This document shows positions 48,684 to 58,419 of a DNA stretch of 64,000 bases, piece after piece; position 1 is the first letter of the stretch, and every line of letters begins with the position of its first letter. The position numbers were made by a program, and so were the translations under genes. Source of the stretch: Fulvimarina pelagi HTCC2506. Lineage in GTDB: Bacteria; Pseudomonadota; Alphaproteobacteria; Rhizobiales; Rhizobiaceae. The stretch spans positions 1,123,839-1,187,838 of the forward strand of contig NZ_DS022272.1 in the NCBI RefSeq assembly GCF_000153705.1, read 5' to 3'. Under the pieces are notes generated by a model that saw nothing but the letters and a program-made list of their open reading frames with translations, was not told the DNA's origin and made no database searches.

Positions 48684-50165
48684 ATGCAGAATACTGGTAG
48701 GGCGGTCGTAGCCAAGGCGAACAGGCGTGGACTCGTTTGGCTCGCGCCGATGGTCCTTATCTCCGTGGCTTTGGCATTCGGAAGTCTAAAAACAGCGGCC
48801 GCCCAGTCGAGCGATGGAGGTGGAGGGGGCTCAAGCACCGAAGAACAGTCCTCTACGCTCGATCTGCCGTTGATCGGAGAGGTAGAGCTTCCCGACTGGC
48901 TGGCCTTTATCGGTTCTTCCTCTTCCGAACAGTCCGAAGGCTCGACATCGGGCAGTGGCCGTGCAGCCGGACAGGGCGGCCCCGGCGGAGGTCAGCAGCA
49001 GCCTCCGGCTGTCGTGGTGACCCGCGCCGAGATCCAGTCCGTGGGCGACGAGTTCGAATTCATCGGCCGGATCGAAGCGATCGAAAACGTGACTCTCCAG
49101 GCCCGCGTCAACGGCTTTATCGAAGAGGTCTTCTTCGAAGGCGGGGACCAGGTTTCGATCGGCGACCGGTTGTTCAAGATCGAGGACGACCAGTATCAGG
49201 CCTCCCTCGATTCGGCGGAAGCGCAGCTTGCCGGCGCTGACGCGCAGCTCGCGGAGGCACAGCGGGCGCTCCAGCGGGCAGAGGAACTCATCGACTCAGG
49301 CACGATCCCCCAGGCCGAACTCGACAATGCCCGCGCCACCTTCGAATCGGCGCAGGCTTCGCGCCTGCAGGCACAGGCAGATGTTCGTCAGGCTCAACTT
49401 AATCTCGACTACACCTCGATCGAGGCGCCGATCGACGGCGTGATCTCCGAGCCGATGATCACCAAGGGCAATTTCGTGTCAGCGGCCAGCGGGACACTCG
49501 CCAATATCGTGCAACTCGATCCCATCTGGGGGACCTTCCCGATCGGCGAGGAGCGTATCTCGACGCTGCGCCGTGTCGGGGGCGGTGACGGCGATGCGGC
49601 TGCATCGGCGGAAAACTATCGCCTTACCCTGCGCCTGCCGAGCGACGAGCAGCTGCAGGGCGATGGAACCTTCGCCTTCGTCGGCAACATGGTCGATGAA
49701 TCGACCGGCACGATCGAGGTGCGCGTCCAGTTTCCCAATCCGGACGGACGGCTTCTGCCCAACGAGAACGTCACTTTGATCGCGACGGAACGAGAACCGC
49801 CGCAGCTCCCAGTGATTCCCATGACCGCATTACAGCTCAGCCGCGAAGGGCGTTTCGTCTATCTTCTCGATGATGAGAACGACATGGTGCGCCAGCAGCC
49901 AGTGCAGATTGGCAAGCAGATGCGCGGCGCGGCCGCGATTACGAGCGGCGTCGAGGCAGGTGACCTCGTCGTGGTGCAGGGCGTGCAGAACCTTCAGGAC
50001 GGAGCGCAGGTCACACCGAATTTCGAGGCGGGATCGTCCGGCTCGGGTGGATCGGCCGCCGGTGGCGCTCAGGAATCAGCGTCGAAAAACGGAGATGGTG
50101 GGGGCCAGACCGAAAGCGCCTCCGCGTCGAACGGTTCAGGTGCGCAGGCGGATAGCGGCGAATGA
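48684..50165 (+). CDS. RND efflux periplasmic adaptor subunit
   Basis: This 493-residue membrane fusion protein links the inner-membrane pump to an outer-membrane channel. It has an N-terminal membrane/signal segment (about 18-40), a lipoyl-like domain with TLQARVNGFIEEVFFEGGDQV, a coiled-coil hairpin (about 175-240) and the beta-barrel part. About 65 residues of Gly/Ser/Glu-rich sequence separate the signal segment from the lipoyl domain, and about 45 Gly/Ser-rich residues form the C-terminus; neither is usual for AcrA. It overlaps the pump gene by four bases (ATGA). Confidence 0.9.
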   Translation: MQNTGRAVVAKANRRGLVWLAPMVLISVALAFGSLKTAAAQSSDGGGGGSSTEEQSSTLDLPLIGEVELPDWLAFIGSSSSEQSEGSTSGSGRAAGQGGPGGGQQQPPAVVVTRAEIQSVGDEFEFIGRIEAIENVTLQARVNGFIEEVFFEGGDQVSIGDRLFKIEDDQYQASLDSAEAQLAGADAQLAEAQRALQRAEELIDSGTIPQAELDNARATFESAQASRLQAQADVRQAQLNLDYTSIEAPIDGVISEPMITKGNFVSAASGTLANIVQLDPIWGTFPIGEERISTLRRVGGGDGDAAASAENYRLTLRLPSDEQLQGDGTFAFVGNMVDESTGTIEVRVQFPNPDGRLLPNENVTLIATEREPPQLPVIPMTALQLSREGRFVYLLDDENDMVRQQPVQIGKQMRGAAAITSGVEAGDLVVVQGVQNLQDGAQVTPNFEAGSSGSGGSAAGGAQESASKNGDGGGQTESASASNGSGAQADSGE

Positions 50166-53100
50166 TTTCCGACACCTTCATCCGCCGTCCTCGCCTAGCG
50201 ACGGTCGTCTCCGTCGTCCTGGTGATCGCAGGCGCTCTTTCCACCTTCGTGATGCCGGTGACGCAGTTTCCGAACGTCGCGCCGCCGACGGTCAGCGTGT
50301 CGGCGAGCTATCCCGGCGCGTCGGCCCAGACGGTGGCAGACGCGATCGCAGCGCCCCTGGAGGAGGCGATCAACGGCGTCGAGAACATGATCTACATGTC
50401 CTCGACCTCTACGAATGCTGGACAGTATAATCTCTCGATCACCTTCGAGATCGGGACCGACCCCGACATCGCACAGGTCAATGTCTCGAACCGCGTTCAG
50501 CTCGCGACCTCGCAGCTGCCTACAGATGTCGCACGTCAGGGTGTGACGGTGCAGGCGCAATCGCCAAATTTCCTCCTGGCGATGAGCTTCTACTCGGCCA
50601 ATCCCGAAACGCTGGGCCCGATCGACGTCGGCGCCTATGTCTCGACCAACATCACACCCGCGCTTTCTCGCGTGGAAGGCGTCGGTAACGCTGCGCCCCT
50701 GGGGCCCGCCGACTACGCCATGCGGATCTGGACAGATCCGGACAAGATGGCAGCGTTCAATATAGCTCCGTCCGACATCACGGCCGCGATTGAGGCTGCG
50801 AATACCGTCGCTTCAGTCGGCATCATCGGCGGATCGCCCGCGCCAGAGGGACAGGCGACCGTCTACACCGTGACATCGCAGGGTCGGCTCTCCGATGCCG
50901 AAGATTTCGACGATATCGTCATTCGCGCTCAACCGAACGGGGCGTTGGTTCGAGTGCGAGACGTCGCGCGGGTCGAACTCGGGGCACAGAACTATTCGGT
51001 GAATTCCTATTCGGCCGAGGGCCTTCCGTCGCAGCTCGTCCAGGTGAACCAGGCGCCCGGCGCGAATGCTCTGGCCACGGTCGCAGCGGTAGAGCAGGAG
51101 CTCGATCGGCTATCCGCCTCGTTTCCCGAGGGCCTCGAATACGACATCGTCTACAATTCCACCGAATATGTCAGCGCGACGATCGAGGAGATCATCTTCT
51201 CGCTGTTCCTCGTCGCGGCGATCGTCGTCGTTGTGGTCTACGTTTTCCTGCAGGACTGGCGTGCGACACTGGTGCCGGCGCTGGCTATCCCGGTCTCTCT
51301 CGTCGGTACGTTTGCCTTTCTCCTGGCCGCGGGCTTCACCGTCAACGTCATCACGCTGCTCGCACTGATCCTTGCAATCGGTCTCGTCGTCGACGACGCC
51401 ATTCTGGTCGTCGAGAACTGCCAGCGCGTGATGGTGCAGGAAGGGCTCGAGGCGAAGGAGGCCGCGCACAAGGCAATGCGCGAGGTCACGGGACCCATCA
51501 TCTCGACCACGCTCGTTCTCCTCGCCGTCTTTCTTCCGACGACCTTCCTGCCGGGATTGTCCGGTCAGCTTTACAAACAGTTCGGCGTGACGCTCTCGAT
51601 CTCTCTTCTGCTCTCCTCGCTCGTCGCCCTGACGCTGACGCCGGCGCTGGCGGCGATTTTTCTGCGTCCGCCGCGCCGGAGCTGGGCGCCCTTGCGCCTC
51701 TTTTCGCGAGGGCTGGAAGGTGTGACGACGTTCTACGCCGGTGTCGTCGGTTTTCTCGTCAAACGCGTCCTCGTCGCTCTTATGATCCTCGCCAGCGCAG
51801 TCGGCCTTGCCGCCTTCTCCTTCCTCAGCCTTCCCAGCGCTCTCATCCCGACAGAAGACCAGGGCGCCATTCTCTTCGACGTCTCTCTTCCGGATGCTTC
51901 TTCTCTCCAGCGGACCGACGAAGTGCTCGATCAGGTCTCGGAGATCATCCGCAACACCGAAGGAGTCGAGACCTTCACGACGGCGGCCGGCTACAGCCTC
52001 CTGCAATCGGCGCAAAGGCCGGCAGGCGGCGTCGGTATCATCGGTCTAAAGCTCTGGGGTGAACGTCGCGACCTCTTCACGATCCTCGGGGAGCTGTCCG
52101 GCAAGTTCTCGCAAATTCCGGGAGCGACGATCGCCGCGTTCCCGCCGCCGCCGATCCCGGGTGTTGGATCGGTCGGCGGGTTCACGTTCGAGCTTCTGGC
52201 GCAGCAGGGCCAGGAACCGGCCGAAATGGCGCAGGTCGCCCGTGCCTTCGTTGGTGCGGCAAATCAGAGACCGGAGATCGCCGGCGCGCGCACGACGTTC
52301 TCGGCGAATGTGCCGAGTCTCTACTTGGAGATCGATCGCGATCGCGCCGAAACCCTCGGCCTGACCGTCGCTTCGATCTATGAGGCGGTCGGTGGAACGC
52401 TCGGCGAGGTCTTCGTCAACCAATTCAACTACAATGGCCGGGTATTCCAGGTGCGGCTCCAGGCCGAGCCGGAAGCGCGGGCGGACGAAGACGACATCCT
52501 AGACATCTACGCAAAGAACCGCGAGGGCGAGATGGTGCCGATCCGGACCGTCGTTTCTGTGCGCAATGAGTTCGGTCCCTATGCAGTGCCGCGATTCAAC
52601 CTTTATCTTGCGGCCGAAGTCTCCGGTAATCCGGCACCGGGATTCTCGTCCGGTGCCGCACTTCAGGCCTTGGAACAGGTCGCCACCGAGACGCTGCCTG
52701 ACGGCTACGGCTATCAGTTCGCGGGGACCTCCTATCAGGAGCAGCAGGCCGGGAACGTCACCTATCTCGCTTTCACGCTCGCCTTCATCTTCGCCTATCT
52801 CTTCCTCGTCGGGCAGTACGAAAGCTGGCTTCTGCCGCTGGCGGTGATGTTGTCGCTGTTCATCGCGGCGGCGGGCGCGGCGACCTCGCTCTTTCTGTTC
52901 GGCTACACATCGAACATCTACTCCCAGATCGGGATCGTCATGCTGATCGGGCTCGCCTCCAAGAACGCGATCCTGATCGTCGAATTCGCGCGATTCCAGC
53001 AAAATGTAGGCCTGTCGATTACCGAAGCGGCGATCAAGGGCGCGCGTCTCCGCCTGCGCGCCGTGTTGATGACGGCGCTCGCCTTCATCCTCGGCATCGT

Positions 53101-53386
53101 GCCGCTGGCGCTTGCAACAGGGGCTGGTGCGGCCGGCCGCAATGCCATTGGTATCACCGCGATTGGCGGCATGCTGGCGGCGACCTTCATCGGCATCTTC
53201 ATAGTGCCGGCGCTGTACGCACTGGTGCAGCGGGTTTCACAAGGAAAGCCCGGCAAGCTCTGGGGCCGCGAGAGTAGGTATGAAGCGGGATCCGCAGGCT
53301 CGAGCCAAGCCCTCTCGATGCCATGGAACCGTAGGGTGAGGAATACCGAGGATGGCCAGGGCGCCGCACCGCAACCGGCCGAATGA
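50162..53386 (+). CDS. RND multidrug efflux permease (HAE1/AcrB type)
   Basis: The 1074-residue pump has 12 membrane helices and two large periplasmic loops. The proton-relay pair Asp-Asp is present in GLVVDDAILVVEN (TM4), and TM10/TM11 have GLASKNAILIVEFA. Such pumps export hydrophobic compounds by proton antiport as trimers. It starts within the adaptor stop. No TolC-like gene and no TetR or LysR regulator is adjacent, so the outer-membrane partner is elsewhere. Confidence 0.95.
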   Translation: MISDTFIRRPRLATVVSVVLVIAGALSTFVMPVTQFPNVAPPTVSVSASYPGASAQTVADAIAAPLEEAINGVENMIYMSSTSTNAGQYNLSITFEIGTDPDIAQVNVSNRVQLATSQLPTDVARQGVTVQAQSPNFLLAMSFYSANPETLGPIDVGAYVSTNITPALSRVEGVGNAAPLGPADYAMRIWTDPDKMAAFNIAPSDITAAIEAANTVASVGIIGGSPAPEGQATVYTVTSQGRLSDAEDFDDIVIRAQPNGALVRVRDVARVELGAQNYSVNSYSAEGLPSQLVQVNQAPGANALATVAAVEQELDRLSASFPEGLEYDIVYNSTEYVSATIEEIIFSLFLVAAIVVVVVYVFLQDWRATLVPALAIPVSLVGTFAFLLAAGFTVNVITLLALILAIGLVVDDAILVVENCQRVMVQEGLEAKEAAHKAMREVTGPIISTTLVLLAVFLPTTFLPGLSGQLYKQFGVTLSISLLLSSLVALTLTPALAAIFLRPPRRSWAPLRLFSRGLEGVTTFYAGVVGFLVKRVLVALMILASAVGLAAFSFLSLPSALIPTEDQGAILFDVSLPDASSLQRTDEVLDQVSEIIRNTEGVETFTTAAGYSLLQSAQRPAGGVGIIGLKLWGERRDLFTILGELSGKFSQIPGATIAAFPPPPIPGVGSVGGFTFELLAQQGQEPAEMAQVARAFVGAANQRPEIAGARTTFSANVPSLYLEIDRDRAETLGLTVASIYEAVGGTLGEVFVNQFNYNGRVFQVRLQAEPEARADEDDILDIYAKNREGEMVPIRTVVSVRNEFGPYAVPRFNLYLAAEVSGNPAPGFSSGAALQALEQVATETLPDGYGYQFAGTSYQEQQAGNVTYLAFTLAFIFAYLFLVGQYESWLLPLAVMLSLFIAAAGAATSLFLFGYTSNIYSQIGIVMLIGLASKNAILIVEFARFQQNVGLSITEAAIKGARLRLRAVLMTALAFILGIVPLALATGAGAAGRNAIGITAIGGMLAATFIGIFIVPALYALVQRVSQGKPGKLWGRESRYEAGSAGSSQALSMPWNRRVRNTEDGQGAAPQPAE

Positions 53387-53413
53387 TTTCTACGCACAGT
53401 GTACGCAAGATAA

Positions 53414-53450
53414 AGCCGCCGCGCTCGATCCCGAGAGCGGCGGCTTCTCT
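53414..53450. terminator. Shared terminator between the RND pump and the FNT channel
   Basis: AGCCGCCGC at 53414-53422 pairs with GCGGCGGCT at 53437-53445, extended by four inner pairs after one mismatch, and is followed by TCTCTT. The genes on both sides converge here. Confidence 0.7.
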
Positions 53451-53489
53451 TATCCAGTTTCAGTCAGCCTCCGGTCCGCCGGATCACGA

Positions 53490-54446
53490 TTAAGCGCTAC
53501 GCACTTTCTTCGAGCTACTGTTGCTGCCGAAGATCCAGTCCCTGTAGCTCAGCGGCTCGCCATAGGGTTCGAAGAGTTTCGATTCCCTGTGCTCAGCAAA
53601 CTGCGCGTAGTTGAGGACTGCGACGAAGATCACGCCACCAACAGTGTTCCCGATCAGCACGGGCGCGACAAAGTTCGGGAAGAGCGCGAAGAACGACACA
53701 TCGGTCCGGAAGGCCAGGAAGAAGACTTCGACAGACGACGTGATAACGTGGAAGAAGCCGCAGATCCCGAGGAAGTACATCAGGATGAAGACAACCATCA
53801 TCCGCGAGACGGTGTCGCGCGCAGCGTGAACGAGCCAGACCATCGCTGCAACGATCCAGCCGGCGATGAGCGCGCGGGCGGCAATCGTCAGCCATTCGGT
53901 CTCGTAGGCGTGCCTCCCGATCTCGATCGCCTTTGCGACCCGTTGCACGGTCAAGACATCGACGTAGGCGATGAGCGCCGCGACCGCCATCGCACCGACG
54001 AGGTTGCCAATGAGCACGATCGTCCAGAGGCGCAAGAGGCTGGCAATGCTCGTCAGCTTCGTGAGCACCAACACGACAGGCGTAAGCGTGTTTTCCGTGA
54101 ACAGCTGATAGCGGCCGATCACGATGATCAGAAAGCCGACGGGATACATAAGATTGCCGAGAAAGCCGGGCGTCTCTTCGCCGGCCGCTTCGGTGAGGAT
54201 GACGCGAGCGAGAAATGTAAGGCCGATCGCGCCACCTGCACCAAGCGCGCTCCAGAACAGGTAACGGTTGCTGACGTCGAGTTCGTGATCGGCGGATGAG
54301 AGAACCCGCGCGAATACCTCTTCAAAAGAGAAATAGTCGGCGAGCGTCCTTCCTTCGTCGGGGGCATTGAGCAGGGACTCGTCGGGATCCCGCCTCAGAA
54401 GCTCTTCGTCATCCGCGTCGCGGCTATCTCGTCTCGTCTCACTCAT
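53490..54446 (-). CDS. Formate/nitrite transporter family protein (YfdC-like)
   Basis: FNT proteins are pentameric anion channels. This 318-residue protein (start ATG at 54446, with AGGGA upstream; an ATG at 54479 is also open) has six membrane helices and the family signature GNLVGAMAVAALI and GNTVGGVIFVAVLNYAQF. A charged N-terminal tail of about 60 residues and the ESKLFEPYGEPLSYRDWIF tail point to the YfdC subgroup of unknown substrate rather than FocA or NirC. Confidence 0.85.
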   Translation of the reverse strand: MSETRRDSRDADDEELLRRDPDESLLNAPDEGRTLADYFSFEEVFARVLSSADHELDVSNRYLFWSALGAGGAIGLTFLARVILTEAAGEETPGFLGNLMYPVGFLIIVIGRYQLFTENTLTPVVLVLTKLTSIASLLRLWTIVLIGNLVGAMAVAALIAYVDVLTVQRVAKAIEIGRHAYETEWLTIAARALIAGWIVAAMVWLVHAARDTVSRMMVVFILMYFLGICGFFHVITSSVEVFFLAFRTDVSFFALFPNFVAPVLIGNTVGGVIFVAVLNYAQFAEHRESKLFEPYGEPLSYRDWIFGSNSSSKKVRSA

Positions 54447-54628
54447 ACCAAGTCCCTGAACTAGAGGCGTTTCAACCATGCCGACCTATGCGGGTGAAGT
54501 AGCGTCAGATTGACTCGCATCACGCTACTGCCGAAAACGTGATCATTGCGAGATCAGGCGGAAACGCAACGGCTTGAACCGGCTGTTAACGCAAATCGTG
54601 CAATTCGATCGGTTCGAGGAGATTGTCG

Positions 54629-54937
54629 ATGCGTACGATCCAGACCAAGCGAAGCCGGTTGATCCGGTTGATCATCCCGACCCTTTCGGCCGCTGTGCTC
54701 GCGTATTTCGCGATCCACGTACAGACCGGCGATTATGGACTGAGCTCAAAGGCGGAACTGGAACGGCGCCTGAACGTCAAGAAAGCGGAACTCGCGAGCC
54801 TCGAACGGGAACGGACGGCGCTGGCGCAGCGCGTGGAGCTACTAAGTTCGGGGACACTGGAACGCGACATGCTCGACGAGCGCGCGCGCTGGGCCCTGAA
54901 TGTCGTTGCCGAGGACGAAATCGTCATTCTCAAATAG
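54629..54937 (+). CDS. ftsB: Septum formation initiator protein FtsB/DivIC family
   Basis: FtsB is a bitopic divisome protein that bridges to FtsL and FtsQ. The 102-residue protein from the ATG at 54629 (GAGGAG upstream) has one membrane helix (about 13-33) and a periplasmic coiled coil (about 40-75) ending in the family motif LLSSGTLERDMLDERARWAL. The position just before the pyruvate dehydrogenase genes is characteristic of alphaproteobacteria. Confidence 0.88.
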   Translation: MRTIQTKRSRLIRLIIPTLSAAVLAYFAIHVQTGDYGLSSKAELERRLNVKKAELASLERERTALAQRVELLSSGTLERDMLDERARWALNVVAEDEIVILK

Positions 54938-55119
54938 CGCGGTTCGCGGGCTTCAGGGCCGGGAGTGATGCTCCTGGTGCACTCGACGCCCCGCAGGTTC
55001 GAGTTCGCCTGTCCAACCTCTTTCCAAGCGTGAACCTTGGTAGTTTTTAACCATATGAAAGTTCAAATATTGCTGCGCTGCAGCGTAAACCAGTTAAAGG
55101 TTAAAGCAGAACGGGTCGC

Positions 55120-55147
55120 TTGAAGCGGCTTTCGTACGGTCTATAGT
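55120..55147 (+). promoter_or_regulatory. Promoter of the pyruvate dehydrogenase operon
   Basis: TTGAAG at 55120-55125 and TATAGT at 55142-55147, 16 nt apart, agree with the rhizobial CTTGAC...CTATAT pattern. It would start transcription about 35 nt before pdhA. Confidence 0.6.
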
Positions 55148-55188
55148 CAGCCATACACCGAGATATCGGTTCAGCGTATGGAGGCACC

Positions 55189-56328
55189 ATGGCGGCTCGA
55201 CCAAAAACGTCCTCGTCCCGCTCGTCCAAGACGGCAGCGTCGAAATCGACAAGGGCAAAATCGACCGAAAAGAAAACAGTCGATACAGAGTCGGGCAAAG
55301 AGATCGTCCGCACGCTTGAGGACTTCTCCACACCGGAGCCAGCCGATTTTTCAAAAGAAGAAGAGCTTCGCGCGTACCGCGACATGCTCTTGATTCGCCG
55401 CTTCGAGGAGAAGGCCGGCCAGCTTTATGGCATGGGCTTCATCGGCGGCTTCTGTCACCTCTATATCGGGCAGGAAGCCGTCGTCGTCGGCATGCAGATG
55501 TCGATGAAGGAGGGCGATCAGGTCGTTACGGGCTATCGCGACCACGGGCACATGCTGGCGACCGGCATGGAAGCGCGGGGCGTCATGGCCGAACTCACGG
55601 GTCGTCGTTCGGGCTACTCGAAGGGCAAGGGCGGCTCGATGCACATGTTCTCGAAAGAGAAGAAGTTCTACGGCGGCCACGGGATCGTCGGGGCGCAGGT
55701 TCCGATCGGCTCGGGTCTCGCCTTCGCCAACAAATATAACGGCACGGACGCCGTCTCGATCACCTATTTCGGCGACGGTGCCGCGAACCAGGGGCAGGTC
55801 TACGAGAGCTTCAACATGGCCTCGCTCTGGAAGCTGCCGGCCATCTACGTCATCGAGAATAATCGCTACGCGATGGGCACGTCGGTGTCACGCGCTTCGG
55901 CTGAGACCGATTTCTCCCACCGCGGCCTTTCTTTCAAAATTCCCGGCATACAGGTCGACGGCATGGACGTGCGGGCGGTGAAGGCAGCAGGCGACATGGC
56001 GGTCGAGCATTGCCGATCGGGCGAGGGGCCGATCATTCTCGAGATGATGACCTATCGTTACCGCGGCCACTCCATGTCCGATCCCGCGAAATACCGCTCG
56101 CGCGACGAAGTGCAGAAGATGCGATCGGAATCAGATCCGATCGAGCAGGTGAAGAAGCGGCTGACTGAGAACCACAACATGTCGGAAGACGAGGTCAAGA
56201 AGATCGATAAGGAGGTACGGGAAATTGTCGCTGATGCGGCGGACTTCGCGCAGAACGATCCCGAGCCTGATCCGAGCGAGCTCTGGACCGATGTCTATGC
56301 CGAGGAAATACCCCAGGCTGCCGAATAA
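55189..56328 (+). CDS. pdhA: Pyruvate dehydrogenase E1 component, alpha subunit
   Basis: With E1-beta this subunit decarboxylates pyruvate using thiamine diphosphate. The 379-residue protein has the TPP motif GDGAANQGQVYESFNMASLW near residue 190 and the YRYRGHSMSDPAKYRSRDE segment with the regulatory-type serine near 290. An unusual Ser/Lys/Thr-rich stretch occupies the first 30 residues. GGAGG lies before the ATG. pdhB follows after 12 nt. Confidence 0.95.
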   Translation: MAARPKTSSSRSSKTAASKSTRAKSTEKKTVDTESGKEIVRTLEDFSTPEPADFSKEEELRAYRDMLLIRRFEEKAGQLYGMGFIGGFCHLYIGQEAVVVGMQMSMKEGDQVVTGYRDHGHMLATGMEARGVMAELTGRRSGYSKGKGGSMHMFSKEKKFYGGHGIVGAQVPIGSGLAFANKYNGTDAVSITYFGDGAANQGQVYESFNMASLWKLPAIYVIENNRYAMGTSVSRASAETDFSHRGLSFKIPGIQVDGMDVRAVKAAGDMAVEHCRSGEGPIILEMMTYRYRGHSMSDPAKYRSRDEVQKMRSESDPIEQVKKRLTENHNMSEDEVKKIDKEVREIVADAADFAQNDPEPDPSELWTDVYAEEIPQAAE

Positions 56329-56340
56329 GGGAGGACGGCG

Positions 56341-57795
56341 ATGCCGACCGAAATTTTGATGCCCGCCCTCTCTCCCACGATGGAGGAAGGCACACTCGCC
56401 AAATGGGTGAAGAACGTCGGTGACACGGTCGAAGCCGGCGACATCATCGCCGAGATCGAGACCGACAAGGCAACCATGGAGGTCGAGGCCGTCGATGAGG
56501 GCAAGCTCGGCAAGATCCTCGTGGATGCGGGCACCGAAAACGTGAAGGTCAACGCCCCGATCGCCATTTTGCTCGCCGAGGGCGAAGATGACAGTGACAT
56601 CGAGAAGGCGTCATCCGGCAACGGAGCTTCCAAGAAGGAAGAGGTCGCAACGAAGTCCGACGACGAGCCGGTGGCCGAGAGCGGTTCGCAGGAGCGTGGC
56701 GCCAAGTCGATAACGCCACTCGACGAACGACGGGTACCGGCCGAGGGCAAGACTCATCCAGATGTCGAGGACGAAGGACCGTTCGGCCAAAAGGTGCCGG
56801 ACGATGTCGAACTGGTCTCAACGACCGTTCGTGAGGCACTGCGCGATGCCATGGCCGAAGAACTGCGCCGGGACGAAGCGGTTTTCGTCATGGGCGAAGA
56901 GGTCGCAGAATATCAGGGCGCCTACAAGATCACGCAAGGGCTGCTCGACGAGTTCGGCGCGCGCCGGATCGTCGATACGCCTATCACCGAGCACGGGTTT
57001 GCCGGTCTCGGTGTTGGTGCCGCTTTCGGAGGGCTGCGCCCGGTCGTCGAGTTCATGACCTTCAACTTCGCCATGCAGGCGATCGACCAGATCATTAACT
57101 CGGCAGCGAAAACGCTCTACATGGCCGGCGGGCAGATGGGCTGTCCGATTGTGTTCCGCGGCCCGAATGGCGCTGCGGCCCGCGTCGCGGCCCAGCACAG
57201 TCAGGACTATGCGGCATGGTACAGCCATGTACCAGGCCTGAAGGTGGTGCAGCCATTCACGGCTGCTGACTACAAGGGCCTGCTCAAATCCGCGATCCGC
57301 GATCCGAACCCGGTCGTCTTCCTCGAAAACGAGATCCTCTACGGTCAGTCCTTCGATGTTCCGAAGATGGACGACTGGACTGTCCCGATCGGCAAGGCGC
57401 GGGTGCACCGCAAGGGATCGGACGTCACGATCGTCTCCTGGTCGATCGGTATGACCTACGCCATCGAGGCGGCCGAAGAGCTCGCCAAAGACGGCATCGA
57501 AGTTGAGATCATCGATCTCAGGACGATCCGCCCAATGGATATGCCTGCGGTCGTGAAATCGGTGAAGAAGACGAACCGATGCGTGATTGTCGAAGAGGGT
57601 TTCCCACAGTGCTCGGTGAGCGGACACATCGCTTCCGAACTCATGGTGCAGGCTTTCGACTACCTCGACGCCCCGGTTTTGAAGGTCAACGGCAAGGATG
57701 TGCCAATGCCGTATGCCGCCAATCTCGAAAAGCTTGCGCTGCCATCGGTTCAGGACGTGATCGATGCGGTGAAGGCCGTCTGCTATCGGAATTGA
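56341..57795 (+). CDS. pdhB: Pyruvate dehydrogenase E1 component, beta subunit with lipoyl domain
   Basis: The 484-residue protein is a fusion. Residues 1-80 are a lipoyl domain ([20 protein letters not shown], lipoyl lysine in [10 protein letters not shown]), followed by an acidic linker and the E1-beta domain from about 155. E1-beta motifs such as [16 protein letters not shown] and [20 protein letters not shown]-type sequence are present. This fusion is known in alphaproteobacteria. An AHSA1-type gene starts 5 nt after the stop. Confidence 0.96.
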   Translation: MPTEILMPALSPTMEEGTLAKWVKNVGDTVEAGDIIAEIETDKATMEVEAVDEGKLGKILVDAGTENVKVNAPIAILLAEGEDDSDIEKASSGNGASKKEEVATKSDDEPVAESGSQERGAKSITPLDERRVPAEGKTHPDVEDEGPFGQKVPDDVELVSTTVREALRDAMAEELRRDEAVFVMGEEVAEYQGAYKITQGLLDEFGARRIVDTPITEHGFAGLGVGAAFGGLRPVVEFMTFNFAMQAIDQIINSAAKTLYMAGGQMGCPIVFRGPNGAAARVAAQHSQDYAAWYSHVPGLKVVQPFTAADYKGLLKSAIRDPNPVVFLENEILYGQSFDVPKMDDWTVPIGKARVHRKGSDVTIVSWSIGMTYAIEAAEELAKDGIEVEIIDLRTIRPMDMPAVVKSVKKTNRCVIVEEGFPQCSVSGHIASELMVQAFDYLDAPVLKVNGKDVPMPYAANLEKLALPSVQDVIDAVKAVCYRN

Positions 57796-57800
57796 TCGCC

Positions 57801-58301
57801 ATGAGCGCGCTTCCGTCGAATGAGAAAGAAATCGTCATACGTGATGACGGGCAGCTCAAAATCCGCAAGGAGATCGCGGCTTCTCGCAAGATAGTGTGGC
57901 GTTGCCTGACGGAGCCGAATTGCCTGAAAGCCTGGTGGCGCGACAATATCGAGTTCGAACCGAAGGAGGGCGGGCGTTTCGTCGAGCCGTGGGTTGACCC
58001 AACCGGTCGAAACCGGACGACTAGGGCGCAGGTAACCTCGTTTCATCCACCGCATGGGTTCGTCATGGTTTGGGCGGACGAGGAGTGGACCTTCGACACC
58101 GTGGTCTCCGTCAGCCTCGGTGAGACCGAGTCCGGTACCGAAGTGACGATCGAGCATCAGGGCTGGGAGAAGGCACCCGAGGTCGACCGCTCGACTCTGC
58201 TGCTCGACCATTCTGCCGGCTGGACGGCGCACCTCGGCAATCTTGCGACCCACGCCGAGAGCCATGGCGACGGACCGGACGGTTCCGGCGGAAGACACTG
58301 A
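57801..58301 (+). CDS. AHSA1/SRPBCC domain protein within the PDH operon
   Basis: The 166-residue protein from the ATG at 57801 has the Bet v1-like fold of the AHSA1 family (SRKIVWRCLTEPNCLKAWWRDN near residue 29, SFHPPHGFVMVWADEEW near 80, and DHSAGWTAHLGNLATH near 140). These proteins bind hydrophobic ligands or act as chaperone helpers. It sits between pdhB and pdhC, where PDH operons normally have nothing. Its role is unknown. Confidence 0.8.
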   Translation: MSALPSNEKEIVIRDDGQLKIRKEIAASRKIVWRCLTEPNCLKAWWRDNIEFEPKEGGRFVEPWVDPTGRNRTTRAQVTSFHPPHGFVMVWADEEWTFDTVVSVSLGETESGTEVTIEHQGWEKAPEVDRSTLLLDHSAGWTAHLGNLATHAESHGDGPDGSGGRH

Positions 58302-58419
58302 ACAGATGGCGAGCGCAACAGCCGAAACGACGAACGCGTTTTCACTGGTAATTCACCGGCCGCTCAAGACCGCAGCCGAAACCCAAAAAGACGACGTATA
58401 AGACCCTTCGGAGACGAAC

